Below are positions 17,607 to 27,102 of a stretch of 64,000 nt of DNA, one piece after another (positions within the stretch are counted from its first letter, which is position 1; every line of letters begins with the position of its first letter). The notes under the pieces are model-generated. The model searched no databases. It was not told the DNA's origin and worked only from the letters and a program-made list of their open reading frames with translations. The DNA is from Nitrospira sp. (GTDB taxonomy: Bacteria; Nitrospirota; Nitrospiria; Nitrospirales; UBA8639), in NCBI GenBank assembly GCA_024760505.1, contig CP058931.1, positions 620,001 to 684,000 of the forward strand, read 5' to 3'. The position numbers and the translations under genes are program-made.

Positions 17607-18095
17607 CTAGTGGTCATGCCCGTGCTCATGAGTATGCCCATGCTCAAGTTCTTGCTTTGTCGCTTCTCGCACACTCAGAACTTTAATATCAAAGTTGAGC
17701 GCGATACCGGCCAGTGGATGATTGGTATCAATGGTGACTTTATCCCCATCTACTTTCACCACCATAATTTGCTGCGTCGTGCCGTCCGGCGCCTGGGCCT
17801 CAAACACCATTCCCGGTTCAACCGAATCTACCCCTTCAAACGCAGCCCTTTCGATGCTCTTGATCCCGTCAGGAATGACCTCTCCATAGGCATCGGCAGG
17901 CTCAATCCTTACCTTCAGAGCATCACCCTCTCCTTTACCTGTCAGCGCTTTCTCCAGCCCGGGGATGATATTCCCCGCACCATGCAAGTACACCATGGGC
18001 TTTGACCCATCTGAACTATCCAACACCTTACCGGCATCGTCAGTGAGTTTATAATTGACGCTGACCACCGAATTCTTTCCAATCAATACAGACAT
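17607..18095 (-). CDS. slyD: FKBP-type peptidyl-prolyl isomerase SlyD
   Basis: A 162-residue SlyD-type prolyl isomerase and chaperone. The FKBP half (SVNYKLTDDAGKVLDSSDGSKPMVYLHGAGNIIPGLEKAL) is interrupted by the IF chaperone domain (about 70-125). The protein ends in a His-rich metal-binding tail (HGHTHEHGHDH). SlyD aids folding and supplies nickel to metalloenzymes such as hydrogenase (family knowledge). It is cytosolic, with GGAAGGAAAG before the ATG. The His tail is shorter than in E. coli and lacks the Cys residues. Confidence 0.93.
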   Translation of the reverse strand: MSVLIGKNSVVSVNYKLTDDAGKVLDSSDGSKPMVYLHGAGNIIPGLEKALTGKGEGDALKVRIEPADAYGEVIPDGIKSIERAAFEGVDSVEPGMVFEAQAPDGTTQQIMVVKVDGDKVTIDTNHPLAGIALNFDIKVLSVREATKQELEHGHTHEHGHDH

Positions 18096-18161
18096 AATCT
18101 TTCCTTCCTTTTCCTATTTTTTCTATGACCATTCACACACGCAAAGGTGTATCTTCCACGC

Positions 18162-18863
18162 TCACCACCACACCGTAAATTTTGATCGCGGCCATGGCTT
18201 ATCCATCCATGACGTGTCAGGCAGAGGTAACTTGGAGGCTTCTTGAACGGTCAGCCATCCACCAGGCAATTCAAAATGGGATGTTGTGCCACGTCCGGTT
18301 ATCCAACTAATCTTTTTCGCTTGTTCACTGGCTTCAGCCACATCCAACGTTAACCGACAATCCTGAGCCACATAATCCAAGACCGTCCGGAAGTCGCCAT
18401 CTTTCCACAGTTTCGGGGCGACGGAGCCATCCACATTCGCGGGCTTACTCACACCAATGGCCTTCGCCGCGGCGTTAAGCTTGATAGGGAACCCTTTCCC
18501 GCAAAAGAAGTGATACATCATGTCCACGTGGCTCATCGCCAATTCACGGCAATCATCAAGCTGGCCGGATTCTTCCGCCACAATCACGAAATCGAATCCC
18601 AACCCATTGTGGGTAATGATGGTATAGCCCTCCTGCAATTTTGTTTTGAGATGCTCGACAAAGGCGGCAACATCCGCCTTGGTCATTTGCGGCGCAGGAG
18701 ATCCATCTGGATTTTTCGAGTAAAACGTCACCGCCGAGGATTCATCGCTGCACCAGGTCGCCATACAGGTGATGCCGAGCGGCCGATGATCATGTAAGTC
18801 ACCGAAATTTTCCGGCAAAATTTTTGCCGTTTCGATATCAAATGCCAGATATTTACGGGACAT
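18162..18863 (-). CDS. DEDDy-type 3'-5' exonuclease (DnaQ/PolB-like fold)
   Basis: A 233-residue ribonuclease-H-like exonuclease. The catalytic residues are visible: FDIET (Asp and Glu, residues about 8-12), THNGLGFDF (Asp) and YVAQDCRLT (Tyr and Asp), which defines the DEDDy subtype. No polymerase or helicase domain is attached. It probably acts in DNA or RNA end trimming. It sits alone between slyD and a lipoprotein gene. Confidence 0.82.
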   Translation of the reverse strand: MSRKYLAFDIETAKILPENFGDLHDHRPLGITCMATWCSDESSAVTFYSKNPDGSPAPQMTKADVAAFVEHLKTKLQEGYTIITHNGLGFDFVIVAEESGQLDDCRELAMSHVDMMYHFFCGKGFPIKLNAAAKAIGVSKPANVDGSVAPKLWKDGDFRTVLDYVAQDCRLTLDVAEASEQAKKISWITGRGTTSHFELPGGWLTVQEASKLPLPDTSWMDKPWPRSKFTVWW

Positions 18864-18975
18864 TGGTCAACTCTTCCCACGATTGAGCCGGATTGCCTGA
18901 TTAAAGGTCATGTCGCGCGCCAGGCCACGGTTGTTTTGGGGTTTTCTGGAACAATGCGGTCTTAGTGCTGTTTGA

Positions 18976-19326
18976 TCAACACGGCGTTTCAGAAACGGCT
19001 TTTTGAATGATACCTTCGGCATCGAGCTCAAACGTTTTATGACACTCATACGAAGTGCCATACCCTTCACCCCCCAATGGATGGCGAGTTATCCGTTGAA
19101 TAAATTCCAAACGTTGCCCACCGTCAGGCAAAGCCGTTTGCTTAGTCGGCGTCCCCATCACCCGAATTAGCTCTTCACGATGCACGCCCTTCCAACCATA
19201 CAGTTGTTCCTGAGGGAAAAGACCGCAGCCCATTGCAAAAACCCCTAAAAATGCTAAAAAAATAAACGACAATCTTCTCACTCGTACATTCCGATCATCC
19301 AGTTCGACAGGATTGTTCTTTAACAT
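18976..19326 (-). CDS. Putative lipoprotein, unknown function
   Basis: A 116-residue protein with a signal segment (RRLSFIFLAFLGVFAMGC) whose Cys would be the lipidation site. The mature part, YGWKGVHREELIRVMGTPTKQTALPDGGQRLEF, resembles the GxPxxxxxxxxG pattern of BamE/SmpA-like lipoproteins, where a helix-helix unit is followed by strands. Assignment to that family is only suggestive. It would be membrane-anchored facing the periplasm. Confidence 0.65.
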   Translation of the reverse strand: MLKNNPVELDDRNVRVRRLSFIFLAFLGVFAMGCGLFPQEQLYGWKGVHREELIRVMGTPTKQTALPDGGQRLEFIQRITRHPLGGEGYGTSYECHKTFELDAEGIIQKAVSETPC

Positions 19327-19434
19327 CCCTATACTGGGAAAAACTCATTGGCGGCTTTTGACGTATTCGCTTTCTGAATCGGCATTGTCCATCTGCAATT
19401 CATCCTTAGGACCTGAAGTTTCTCACAACTAAAG

Positions 19435-20034
19435 TTAACAGGTTAAATGGCGGCAAAACCACCATACCCGAGGATAAGGAGATATTTCTACTAAACGCGT
19501 TTCCGAATCCTTGGGTGTCGAAAGTTGCGATTGGATAGGAAGGCCGGCTAAATCTGGATGAAGTGAAAGAACCTGGACTTTTGCCTCCTCTAAATCAGTT
19601 TCCACGGAAACATCAACCAACCGAAGATACGTCGGGGGATGTATTTTCACTTCCCATTTTCCCAGATAATTCAGTCCACCCTGATTCACCTGAAACGTCG
19701 AGTTCAATTGGGCCATAGATCGGAATGCCCCTTCATTGATCTGGATTCTCACCAACTCATATTCGCCTGGCGGAATTGCAAGAAAAAATGGCGAGTCCGC
19801 AGACTCGATATCCACCCGGAACCGTTCCTTCGTAGAGTGATTCATGAGCTCAAAAAATCGAACCTGCGGAGGATACCATCGGGTCGTAGGGCCGGTGAGA
19901 CTTGCTTGAACCTTCCCAAACACGATTGTTTGATCGGCGGAAAGACTGGCAGGCAACGGCGCCATTTTCGTGGCACATCCTAGGAAAGGAACGACTAGTC
20001 CGAGGACTAACATCAGGATTCTGATTTCCTTCAT
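19435..20034 (-). CDS. Putative lipoprotein, unknown function
   Basis: A protein of about 199 residues starting MKEIRILMLVLGLVVPFLGC, a lipoprotein signal with lipobox FLGC. The mature domain (VRFFELMNHSTKERFRVDIESADSPFFLAIPPGEYELVRIQI) reads as a beta-sandwich of the kind often annotated as carboxypeptidase-regulatory-like or DUF2846-like; this is an inference. Start 20034 was chosen for the clean signal peptide; ATG 20061 is an alternative. Confidence 0.65.
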   Translation of the reverse strand: MKEIRILMLVLGLVVPFLGCATKMAPLPASLSADQTIVFGKVQASLTGPTTRWYPPQVRFFELMNHSTKERFRVDIESADSPFFLAIPPGEYELVRIQINEGAFRSMAQLNSTFQVNQGGLNYLGKWEVKIHPPTYLRLVDVSVETDLEEAKVQVLSLHPDLAGLPIQSQLSTPKDSETRLVEISPYPRVWWFCRHLTC

Positions 20035-20368
20035 GACCACATAGTCTCTCGTGTTTTTCATCAATCGGTCTGAAAAGAAAGTTTTGGCCTCCAAACAGCA
20101 CTACTTTCTTTTTGTGTGAACGAAATCGCATGCACCACATACCCAAAATGTGGTCTCCCGGCTTCATCTGGGCGCTCGAAGTAAGTATTACTCTAAAACA
20201 GCCAGCGGGCACCGACCCAGGAGACCCACTTCCGCTATTTCATTATATCAGAGGGGTATTGAGTTCAACCTGAATGCAGACCGGCCCGCTCTTCCAGGTT
20301 TCAGGACATGCGGCTTCGTGTTTCACTACCCCCGGCCCGGTAAAGCCGAGAATCGTTGCAGGTTGACC

Positions 20369-21064
20369 TCATTTCGTGCAGTAATTCTTTTTGGTCACAG
20401 GCGTTTTACATTTCTGCGAACCCGGACAATCGTTGTCCGACTGACACACACATTCACCCTGTTCACATTTATCCGAAGCACACTGACTGTTTTGAGAACA
20501 GCTGGCCCCCAGGGCCTTACTCGTACTCGCACAATAGTTCGCCTTCCCGACGGGGGTATAGCAACTTTGCCCATTGGGACAGTCACCGTTCGACTTACAC
20601 ACACACTTGTCCTGTTCGCACTTGTCTGAAGCACATTGACTATCCTTGGTACAACTGACCCCCAGGGCCTTACTCGTACTCGCACAATAATTCGCCTTCC
20701 CGACAGGCGTATAGCAGGTTTGCCCATTGGGACAGTCGCCGTTTGACTTACATACACACTTGTCCTGTTCGCACTTGTCCGAGGCACATTGACTATCCTT
20801 GGTACAGCTGGCCCCCAGGGCCTTACTCGTACTCGCGCAATAGTTCGCTTTCCCGATTGGGGTATAGCAGGCTTGCCCGTTCGGACAGTCGCCGTCCCCC
20901 TTACACACGCATTGGTCTTGTTGACACTTGTCTGAGGCACATTGACTATCCTTGGTACAACTGGCCCCCAGGGCCTTATTCGTACTTGCGCAATAGTTGG
21001 CTTTTCCGATTGGGGTATAACAGGCTTGCCCATTGGGACAGTCGCCGTCACTCTTACACACACA
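20369..21064 (-). repeat. Cys-rich 153-bp tandem repeat array, copy 1
   Basis: Four units of 153 bp (51 codons, consensus start CVCKSDGDCPNGQ) plus a 27-codon closing unit encode the C-terminus of the metallopeptidase. The block is nearly identical in DNA sequence to 22717-23412, and the identity runs about 10 bp past the stop codon. This points to recent duplication or gene conversion between the two tails. Confidence 0.9.
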
Positions 21065-22594
21065 TCTATCTTTTTCGCACTTGCCGGATGTGCATTCCCT
21101 GTCTTTAATGCAGCTCTGATTTACATCCTTTGTTCCGTCCGCTAAGCAGCGGTTGAGTCCCATGCGGTTATTGCAATAGCGACCGCCTCCGCAATCGGAA
21201 TCCTCCTTGCAGGTTTCTCCCAAGATATAGCGGGTGACCGCTATATAATGATAAATGGTATTGGTTTGTTTCCCATAACCATTACACATGGTGTAATTGT
21301 CGATGGTGTAAGGGGTTGACCCCGAGATGCCATCAAATTGATCAAATTGGGAATGAGAACAATGGTCTTTATTTTTACTGGATGAGCCTTGTGCGTATTC
21401 GTCATCTAAACCAAAGGCGTGACCGACTTCGTGAATATAGGTTCCATCGTCCGTCATGGTAGAAAAATTATTCGGCTGCCAGGCATTGGCCTTATACATT
21501 TGATTAGCGCCGGGAAGGAACTTCGTTCCAAAGCGTATCGTTAAATAATCACCTTTTTTAATATGATTATTGATTTTGGTTTTGACCGCAGGATCAAGTC
21601 GACCTTCATTATGACCCTTTAAAAGTACGTAAAGGTCAAAATTGTCAGGAATACTCCAATAATCCTCGGCGACTTTTTCAAAATTATTCAAAATCCAATC
21701 CGCTGGCAAAATTTTTTCAAAACTTCCGGTGGCGGGATTGGTGCCATAGAGATGCTCATCTTTTTTCACCCGACAACCATCCATCACCCAATAGTTTCCG
21801 CTAGAGTTTTTATAAGAGTATTGAATTTTTCCGAGGCTAATATGCTTATTGGCGGGGTCCCTCTTATGGGCATCGACACCATGTTGCCCATCGTACTTCT
21901 TTTCTTTGCCAGCAAAGAACGTTGTGGTGGCACATTTCGTGACGCTAATTGGCTGCGCGGTTGATTTCAGTGTATAAGTCTTACTCGAACCACTCCCGCC
22001 TTCATCGACTTGATCCTTATCGTAGAGATTCCCAGCGTGGGTCATATCAAAATCGATCCGATTTTCAACCTCATCATTAATAATTGGATCATAGGGAAGC
22101 ACCATCTTCCAGACACCACCCTCTTTCCAAATCAAGTAGCTCATTTGAAACCAGGCGATGCCGAAGAACTTATACTTCGCGCTAAATAAATAGGGCGAAA
22201 GATCGCTCTCTTTCAAAATGCTCTTCATCTCGGCCCAGTCTTTATTCGTGAGCATCTTTCTCACTTCGTCGCCCTTATTATCGCGCCTACGATTACACTC
22301 CAGCACAAAGCCGTTATAGAGATGACTGCCGTGGTAGTCCGCATTGGGAAAAAGTTCCTTATAAAACTCAATCTCATCTTTGGTCTCCTGAATCGTCGAA
22401 AGATCCTTCACCGTGTCACATAAATTCGCCGACGCCTCATTCACACCAAAAATCACCAGTAGAAATACAAGACTTAGCATTCGCATCAGTCGCTCGCTTT
22501 TTTTAATTTTATAGACCTTGAAAGTGATGGGATTGCACGCCATGATCCCTAGACCGGTACAAATCGTGATGAGAGACCACAAGCTTCGTTTCAT
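20369..22594 (-). CDS. Exported metzincin-like zinc metallopeptidase with Cys-rich repeat tail
   Basis: A 741-residue protein. Signal-like hydrophobic segments occupy the N-terminus; the cleaner one is MRMLSLVFLLVIFGVNEASA, so translation may start at that Met. The central part contains IHEVGHAFGLDDEY at about residues 390-403, an HExxHxxGxxD zinc site with the DEY extension seen in M64-like peptidases. From about residue 460 the protein is Cys-rich. Residues 511-741 are four 51-residue repeats with eight cysteines each plus a closing partial unit. It is exported and disulfide-rich. The tail is nearly the same as that of the serine hydrolase encoded just upstream. Confidence 0.8.
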   Translation of the reverse strand: MKRSLWSLITICTGLGIMACNPITFKVYKIKKSERLMRMLSLVFLLVIFGVNEASANLCDTVKDLSTIQETKDEIEFYKELFPNADYHGSHLYNGFVLECNRRRDNKGDEVRKMLTNKDWAEMKSILKESDLSPYLFSAKYKFFGIAWFQMSYLIWKEGGVWKMVLPYDPIINDEVENRIDFDMTHAGNLYDKDQVDEGGSGSSKTYTLKSTAQPISVTKCATTTFFAGKEKKYDGQHGVDAHKRDPANKHISLGKIQYSYKNSSGNYWVMDGCRVKKDEHLYGTNPATGSFEKILPADWILNNFEKVAEDYWSIPDNFDLYVLLKGHNEGRLDPAVKTKINNHIKKGDYLTIRFGTKFLPGANQMYKANAWQPNNFSTMTDDGTYIHEVGHAFGLDDEYAQGSSSKNKDHCSHSQFDQFDGISGSTPYTIDNYTMCNGYGKQTNTIYHYIAVTRYILGETCKEDSDCGGGRYCNNRMGLNRCLADGTKDVNQSCIKDRECTSGKCEKDRCVCKSDGDCPNGQACYTPIGKANYCASTNKALGASCTKDSQCASDKCQQDQCVCKGDGDCPNGQACYTPIGKANYCASTSKALGASCTKDSQCASDKCEQDKCVCKSNGDCPNGQTCYTPVGKANYCASTSKALGVSCTKDSQCASDKCEQDKCVCKSNGDCPNGQSCYTPVGKANYCASTSKALGASCSQNSQCASDKCEQGECVCQSDNDCPGSQKCKTPVTKKNYCTK

Positions 22595-22716
22595 CGTTCA
22601 CCCGCCTTATTAAAAGTTATGGATAAAGCTGGTAGGGGGAAATTTGCGTATGACTCTTAGACTTTTTTTGTGACATTCCTATTCTGTCATCTATCCTTGG
22701 CCTTTTCAGGTTGACC

Positions 22717-23412
22717 TCATTTCGTGCAGTAATTCTTTTTGGTCACAGGCGTTTTACATTTCTGCGAACCCGGGCAATCGTTGTCCGACTGACACACACA
22801 TTCACCCTGTTCACATTTATCTGAAGCACATTGACTATCCTTGGTACAACTGGCCCCCAGGGCCTTACTCGTACTCGCACAATAATTCGCCTTCCCGACA
22901 GGCGTATAGCAGGTTTGCCCATTGGGACAGTCGCCGTTCGACTTACATACACACTTGTCCTGTTCGCACTTGTCTGAGGCACATTGACTATCCTTGGTAC
23001 AGCTGGCCCCCAGGGCCTTACTCGTACTCGCGCAATAGTTCGCTTTCCCGATTGGGGTATAGCAGGCTTGCCCGTTCGGACAGTCGCCGTCCCCCTTACA
23101 CACGCATTGGTCTTGTTGACACTTGTCTGAGGCACATTGACTATCCTTGGTACAGCTGGCCCCCAGGGCCTTATTCGTACTTGCGCAATAGTTCGCTTTC
23201 CCGATTGGGGTATAGCAGGCTTGCCCGTTCGGACAGTCGCCGTCCCCCTTACACACGCATTGGTCTTGTTGACACTTGTCCGAGGCGCATTGGCTGTTTT
23301 TAGAACAACTGGCCCCCAGGGCCTTGCTCGTACTTGCGCAATAGTTGGCTTTCCCGATTGGGGTATAACAGGCTTGCCCATTGGGACAGTCGCCGTCACT
23401 CTTACACACACA
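22717..23412 (-). repeat. Cys-rich 153-bp tandem repeat array, copy 2
   Basis: Four 153-bp units and the same 27-codon closing unit encode the tail of the serine hydrolase. Unit variants (KSDGD, KGDGD, KSNGD; TNKALG or TSKALG) occur in both arrays in a similar but not identical order, as expected if the arrays exchange units by recombination. Confidence 0.9.
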
Positions 23413-24903
23413 TCTATCTTTTTCGCACTTGCCGGATGTGCATTCCTTATCTTTAAAGCACTGATCGCCGACAACGACTGTTCCCAGCAAACCACATTTC
23501 CCGATCGGCTCGCCGTAACACGTGAGGTCGGAGCCACAGACATCGTTCCGGCTACAGGTTTCATTACGTTTTTTGCCTGCCTTACACTTGTTAATCCCAA
23601 TTGTCGCGACAGGGCCTTTGTCACAGTATTGACCCTCAGCACAATCCTCGTCTTCGCTACATGTTGGTTTAAGGGGTTGCCCTGATTCGTTGCTAACCCC
23701 AAACGCGATTTTAAACGCTTTAACCACAGCACTATTGAGAGTGCCAGCCCCGTAGACTTCCTTATTTCTTGCCCATGTATACTTGCCGTTGACGAACACG
23801 ACAATGCCCACCTGCTTGTCGCTATGCGCATAAAAATTAGTAGCAAACCCTTGGTGTTTGCCTCCGTGGGCAAACTCCGCTCCATTTAGATTAACTCCGA
23901 GTCCATAATCAGCAGGGGGCACCTTTTTCAGAACCTCATCAATATCAGCCTTCGGTATGATCTGCGTACCCGCTCTTCCCTCAAGATACTCTGCTCCACC
24001 ATTAATCATCAGAGAGACTAATCGTGCGTAATCTACAGGATGGCACAGCAATCCACCTGCTGCTTTGAGTTCAGAAACTTGGACATCATAGAGACATATA
24101 CCTCGGCTACACCCACGAGCCAGATGGACCATGTCCGAACTGCCATCCTCAAAAGTGCTGTTATTCATGCCATAGGGCTTAAGAACATTCTGGTGAAGAT
24201 AGGTCTCGAAACGTTTATCGGTGGCGATCTCGAGCATGGCTTCTGCCACCGTATACCCACCCCCAGAATAGTCATATTTCGTTCCTGGTTCATAGATGGG
24301 TTTGACAGCATCATGCGCAAGGTTTCGACCAAGAATGACACCCTTAAGAGGATCGCTGGAGGGAAGCCATGGCTTATTCGCGATTCCATGTGTGTCCAAA
24401 CCTGCGGTATGGCTCAGCAAACGTCGGGGCGTAATGTCATCAGGCCAGGACTTGTGGTCTTTGAAAACCTTGTCGACCCATTTTGTGATAATGGTGTCAG
24501 GATGTTTCTTATTGAAATCCGTGACACTCTCATCGAGGCTAAGTTCCCCTCGCCGCGAAGCTGCAGCAAAGCCCAGTGATGACACCATCTTGCTCGTCGA
24601 GGCACATTGGTAGATCGTATCTGCAGTAGTCTTTTCCTTCTTTTTCTGGTTTCGGTCTCCATACCATTTATGAATGACTGGCTTACCCTTATAGATAATG
24701 GCAAGGGACATGCCTGCCACATCGTTTTTCTCCACGGCCTTGCTAATTGTGTAGGGATCTTTGTCATACAAAAAGATGGCCTTTTCCATTTGTTTGAAGA
24801 GGGCATCCGCCTCGTCATTCGGAAACACTTCGTAGGCGACCACGTTGCCGCTCATGACGAGAAGTAGACCAATAAGAGTCAGCAATCCAATCAGGTATTT
24901 CAT
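22717..24903 (-). CDS. Exported beta-lactamase-fold serine hydrolase with Cys-rich repeat tail
   Basis: A 728-residue protein with a clear signal peptide (MKYLIGLLTLIGLLLVMSGN, cleavage near NVVA). The catalytic domain (about 40-400) is of the class C beta-lactamase/D-Ala-D-Ala carboxypeptidase/esterase group (Pfam Beta-lactamase). It has SxxK in ASTSKMVSS, the second motif as YSGGGY (Tyr conserved, Asn replaced) and HGGKHQG in place of KTG. It then becomes Cys-rich (CSEDEDCAEGQYC), and residues 498-728 repeat the 51-residue, eight-Cys unit. Likely a periplasmic or surface esterase/peptidase. The ribosome binding site is GGGAGA. Confidence 0.85.
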   Translation of the reverse strand: MKYLIGLLTLIGLLLVMSGNVVAYEVFPNDEADALFKQMEKAIFLYDKDPYTISKAVEKNDVAGMSLAIIYKGKPVIHKWYGDRNQKKKEKTTADTIYQCASTSKMVSSLGFAAASRRGELSLDESVTDFNKKHPDTIITKWVDKVFKDHKSWPDDITPRRLLSHTAGLDTHGIANKPWLPSSDPLKGVILGRNLAHDAVKPIYEPGTKYDYSGGGYTVAEAMLEIATDKRFETYLHQNVLKPYGMNNSTFEDGSSDMVHLARGCSRGICLYDVQVSELKAAGGLLCHPVDYARLVSLMINGGAEYLEGRAGTQIIPKADIDEVLKKVPPADYGLGVNLNGAEFAHGGKHQGFATNFYAHSDKQVGIVVFVNGKYTWARNKEVYGAGTLNSAVVKAFKIAFGVSNESGQPLKPTCSEDEDCAEGQYCDKGPVATIGINKCKAGKKRNETCSRNDVCGSDLTCYGEPIGKCGLLGTVVVGDQCFKDKECTSGKCEKDRCVCKSDGDCPNGQACYTPIGKANYCASTSKALGASCSKNSQCASDKCQQDQCVCKGDGDCPNGQACYTPIGKANYCASTNKALGASCTKDSQCASDKCQQDQCVCKGDGDCPNGQACYTPIGKANYCASTSKALGASCTKDSQCASDKCEQDKCVCKSNGDCPNGQTCYTPVGKANYCASTSKALGASCTKDSQCASDKCEQGECVCQSDNDCPGSQKCKTPVTKKNYCTK

Positions 24904-25057
24904 GCATCTCCCATTTTCATTCGATCATTTCAGGGCCTTATGCAGAGGCTCGGTACAGCTTTTTTACTTACAGAGCTTAAGAGGCACGCAACCGTAAAAC
25001 TCTGCAGCCCCATCACAATCCTTAAAATTTTACTTTTTGCCCTTTAGATACCTTTTT

Positions 25058-25909
25058 CTATTCGCGTACATTCCCGTCACTTGCGAGTAGCGGCTCAATG
25101 ATTCTTGAGAAGGCTGACAGAGGTTTAGTCCCACTCACTTCTTTGACATCTGTGAGTTGCCCGTTTTCTACTCGTCCAATAAAAAACGTCGGGGTTCCGT
25201 TCACCCCAATCTCTTGCCCGTAAACCACATCCGCATCAACTTTTTGTACTTGTTCATGGCTGTTTACACATGATTCAAACTGATCCATGTTGAGTCCCAA
25301 AGACTGGGCCAATTTTTGATATAAGCCATCCCCAAGCTCGGATTGATTGGAAAAGAGCCGATGGTTCATCTGCCAATACGCATCCTGTTCACCTGCACAA
25401 TTCGCAGCAATAGCCGCCCCTTTTGCATAGGCGTGAAAGTCCAACGGGAAATCTCGAAGGACATATTGCACTTTCCCTGTGTCGATATATTCTTTTTTCA
25501 GGTTTTCAAATGTTTCTGAATGATATTTAGCACAATAGGGACATTGATAATCTGTAAACTCGACAATGGCAACTTTCGCTTGCCGACTACCAAGGGTGGG
25601 ATCATCTTTCTTGAGTTCAACATTGCCAATAACAGAAGGAAGTGGATCAGCAGCACGTAGAAGATTGGAGTTTTCCTTTAATTCGCTCACCGATTTCCGA
25701 AATTCCGCAAGTTCTTTCCGAACATCCCTCAGTTCGTTTTGAATTTCGATGAGTTGCCGTAGAATAAAAACATCTGTTGTGTCATCAGAGGAAGGAATCG
25801 GAGGTTCCTGAGCAAAGAGCAGGAGGGGCAAGACCAGAATGAATCCTAATAACCCTCCACCCATCCGCCAAGTGAAATATATCGTGGAATTATTGTGTAG
25901 TTTTGACAT
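25058..25909 (-). CDS. DsbA-like thiol:disulfide oxidoreductase with coiled-coil linker
   Basis: A 283-residue exported protein. The N-terminal membrane or signal segment (GGGLLGFILVLPLLLFA) is followed by a charged coiled coil (about 50-85, IEIQNELRDVRKELAEFRKSV) and a DsbA/thioredoxin-fold domain. The active site is CPYC in FTDYQCPYCAKYH and the cis-proline lies in GVNGTPTFFIG. It would form or isomerise disulfides outside the cytoplasm. Its place right after two exported proteins with dozens of cysteines suggests it helps fold them; this is inferred from context. The ribosome binding site is GAGGACCT. Confidence 0.88.
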   Translation of the reverse strand: MSKLHNNSTIYFTWRMGGGLLGFILVLPLLLFAQEPPIPSSDDTTDVFILRQLIEIQNELRDVRKELAEFRKSVSELKENSNLLRAADPLPSVIGNVELKKDDPTLGSRQAKVAIVEFTDYQCPYCAKYHSETFENLKKEYIDTGKVQYVLRDFPLDFHAYAKGAAIAANCAGEQDAYWQMNHRLFSNQSELGDGLYQKLAQSLGLNMDQFESCVNSHEQVQKVDADVVYGQEIGVNGTPTFFIGRVENGQLTDVKEVSGTKPLSAFSRIIEPLLASDGNVRE

Positions 25910-26179
25910 AGGTCCTCACTTTCAAGTGAGAAACCTTACTACTCTTTTTCAATAAAATAAAGAATACTGCAAAAATAATGGAACCCTAGCAGACATTGCA
26001 TAGAATGAAGACAAATATTGAGTATAAATTGGGGAACGGTTGGGCTTGAGGGGGGGTGTGGAAGGAGTTATCACAACTCCTCTAACTCCATGTTCTAATC
26101 AGGATGCACCTTTCCACTCAGTTCATGGAAAGCAATTAAACTAATTAAGAAAATGAGGCGTCGCTAAGAATGAATAGGG

Positions 26180-27052
26180 CTAGGCATGTAGAACGTTTCT
26201 GACGGCTTCTCCTATTTCTGCTGGATTTTTGATGACAGTCACACCAGCAGCTTCTAAGGCGGCCATTTTATCAGCCGCGGTACCTTTTCCTCCGGTGATA
26301 ATGGCGCCGGCATGGCCCATCCGTCTTCCGGGAGGTGCCGTAATTCCGGCAATGAAACTCACGACCGGCTTGGTCATCTCCTTTTTAATATAGGCCGCAG
26401 CCCGTTCCTCGGCATCGCCACCAATTTCCCCAATCATCACGACTGCTTCCGTTTCGTCGTCCTCCTGGAACATGTGCAACAAATCGATATACCCGGTTCC
26501 GATGAGGGGATCGCCACCGATGCCGACGCAGGTCGTTTCGCCAAGACCTAAATTGGTCAGCTGATTGACGGCTTCGTAGGTTAAGGTGCCACTTCTTGAA
26601 ATCACCCCGACCCGCCCTTTTTTATGAATGAATCCTGGCATGATCCCGATCTTGCACTCCTCGGCCGTGATAATTCCCGGACAATTTGGGCCAATCAGAC
26701 GTGTGGTCTTCCCATACAGCGCCCGCTGGACCCGAACCATATCATTGACAGGAATCCCCTCTGTAATGCAGATGATCAGCCATATGCCGGCATCAGCGGC
26801 TTCTAAAATGGCATCGGCGGCAAAGGGAGGTGGCACAAAGATCAATGAGGTGGTGGCTTCAGTCTTCTTGACGGCTTCACGAACGGTATTAAACACCGGG
26901 ATGCCTTCTACTTCCTGACCGGCTTTGCCAGGCGTCACGCCGGCAACGACTTGCGTTCCGTACGCCTTGCACTGGGTCGCGTGAAATGACCCTTCTTTGC
27001 CGGTGATCCCTTGAACGACAACCCGGGTATTCTTATTGACCAAAATGCTCAT
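26180..27052 (-). CDS. sucD: Succinyl-CoA ligase, alpha subunit
   Basis: A 290-residue alpha subunit of succinyl-CoA synthetase. It has the CoA-binding Rossmann part (VQGITGKEGSFHATQCKAYGTQVVAGVTPGK) and the phosphohistidine loop GHAGAIITGG with His at about 247. With SucC it interconverts succinate and succinyl-CoA using ATP or GTP; in the reductive TCA cycle it runs toward succinyl-CoA. It is the last gene of the aclB-to-sucD run and starts 50 nt after sucC. No strong terminator is seen in the 270 nt downstream. Confidence 0.97.
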   Translation of the reverse strand: MSILVNKNTRVVVQGITGKEGSFHATQCKAYGTQVVAGVTPGKAGQEVEGIPVFNTVREAVKKTEATTSLIFVPPPFAADAILEAADAGIWLIICITEGIPVNDMVRVQRALYGKTTRLIGPNCPGIITAEECKIGIMPGFIHKKGRVGVISRSGTLTYEAVNQLTNLGLGETTCVGIGGDPLIGTGYIDLLHMFQEDDETEAVVMIGEIGGDAEERAAAYIKKEMTKPVVSFIAGITAPPGRRMGHAGAIITGGKGTAADKMAALEAAGVTVIKNPAEIGEAVRNVLHA

Positions 27053-27102
27053 GCCACATCACCTTTCACCAATCAAGGAGAATATTTCCACGACCAGGTT
27101 AA

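Noticed and set aside
20369..23412. Regularly spaced repeats resembling a CRISPR array
   Set aside because: The 153-bp units have no variable spacers, are continuous coding sequence for Cys-rich protein repeats and have no cas genes nearby.
20395..23885. Long alternative frames overlapping the Cys-rich tails (about 220 and 380 codons on the minus strand, shorter ones on the plus strand)
   Set aside because: They are open only because the repeated DNA has few stops in other frames; their products are Arg/Pro/Val-rich without motifs and lack ribosome binding sites.
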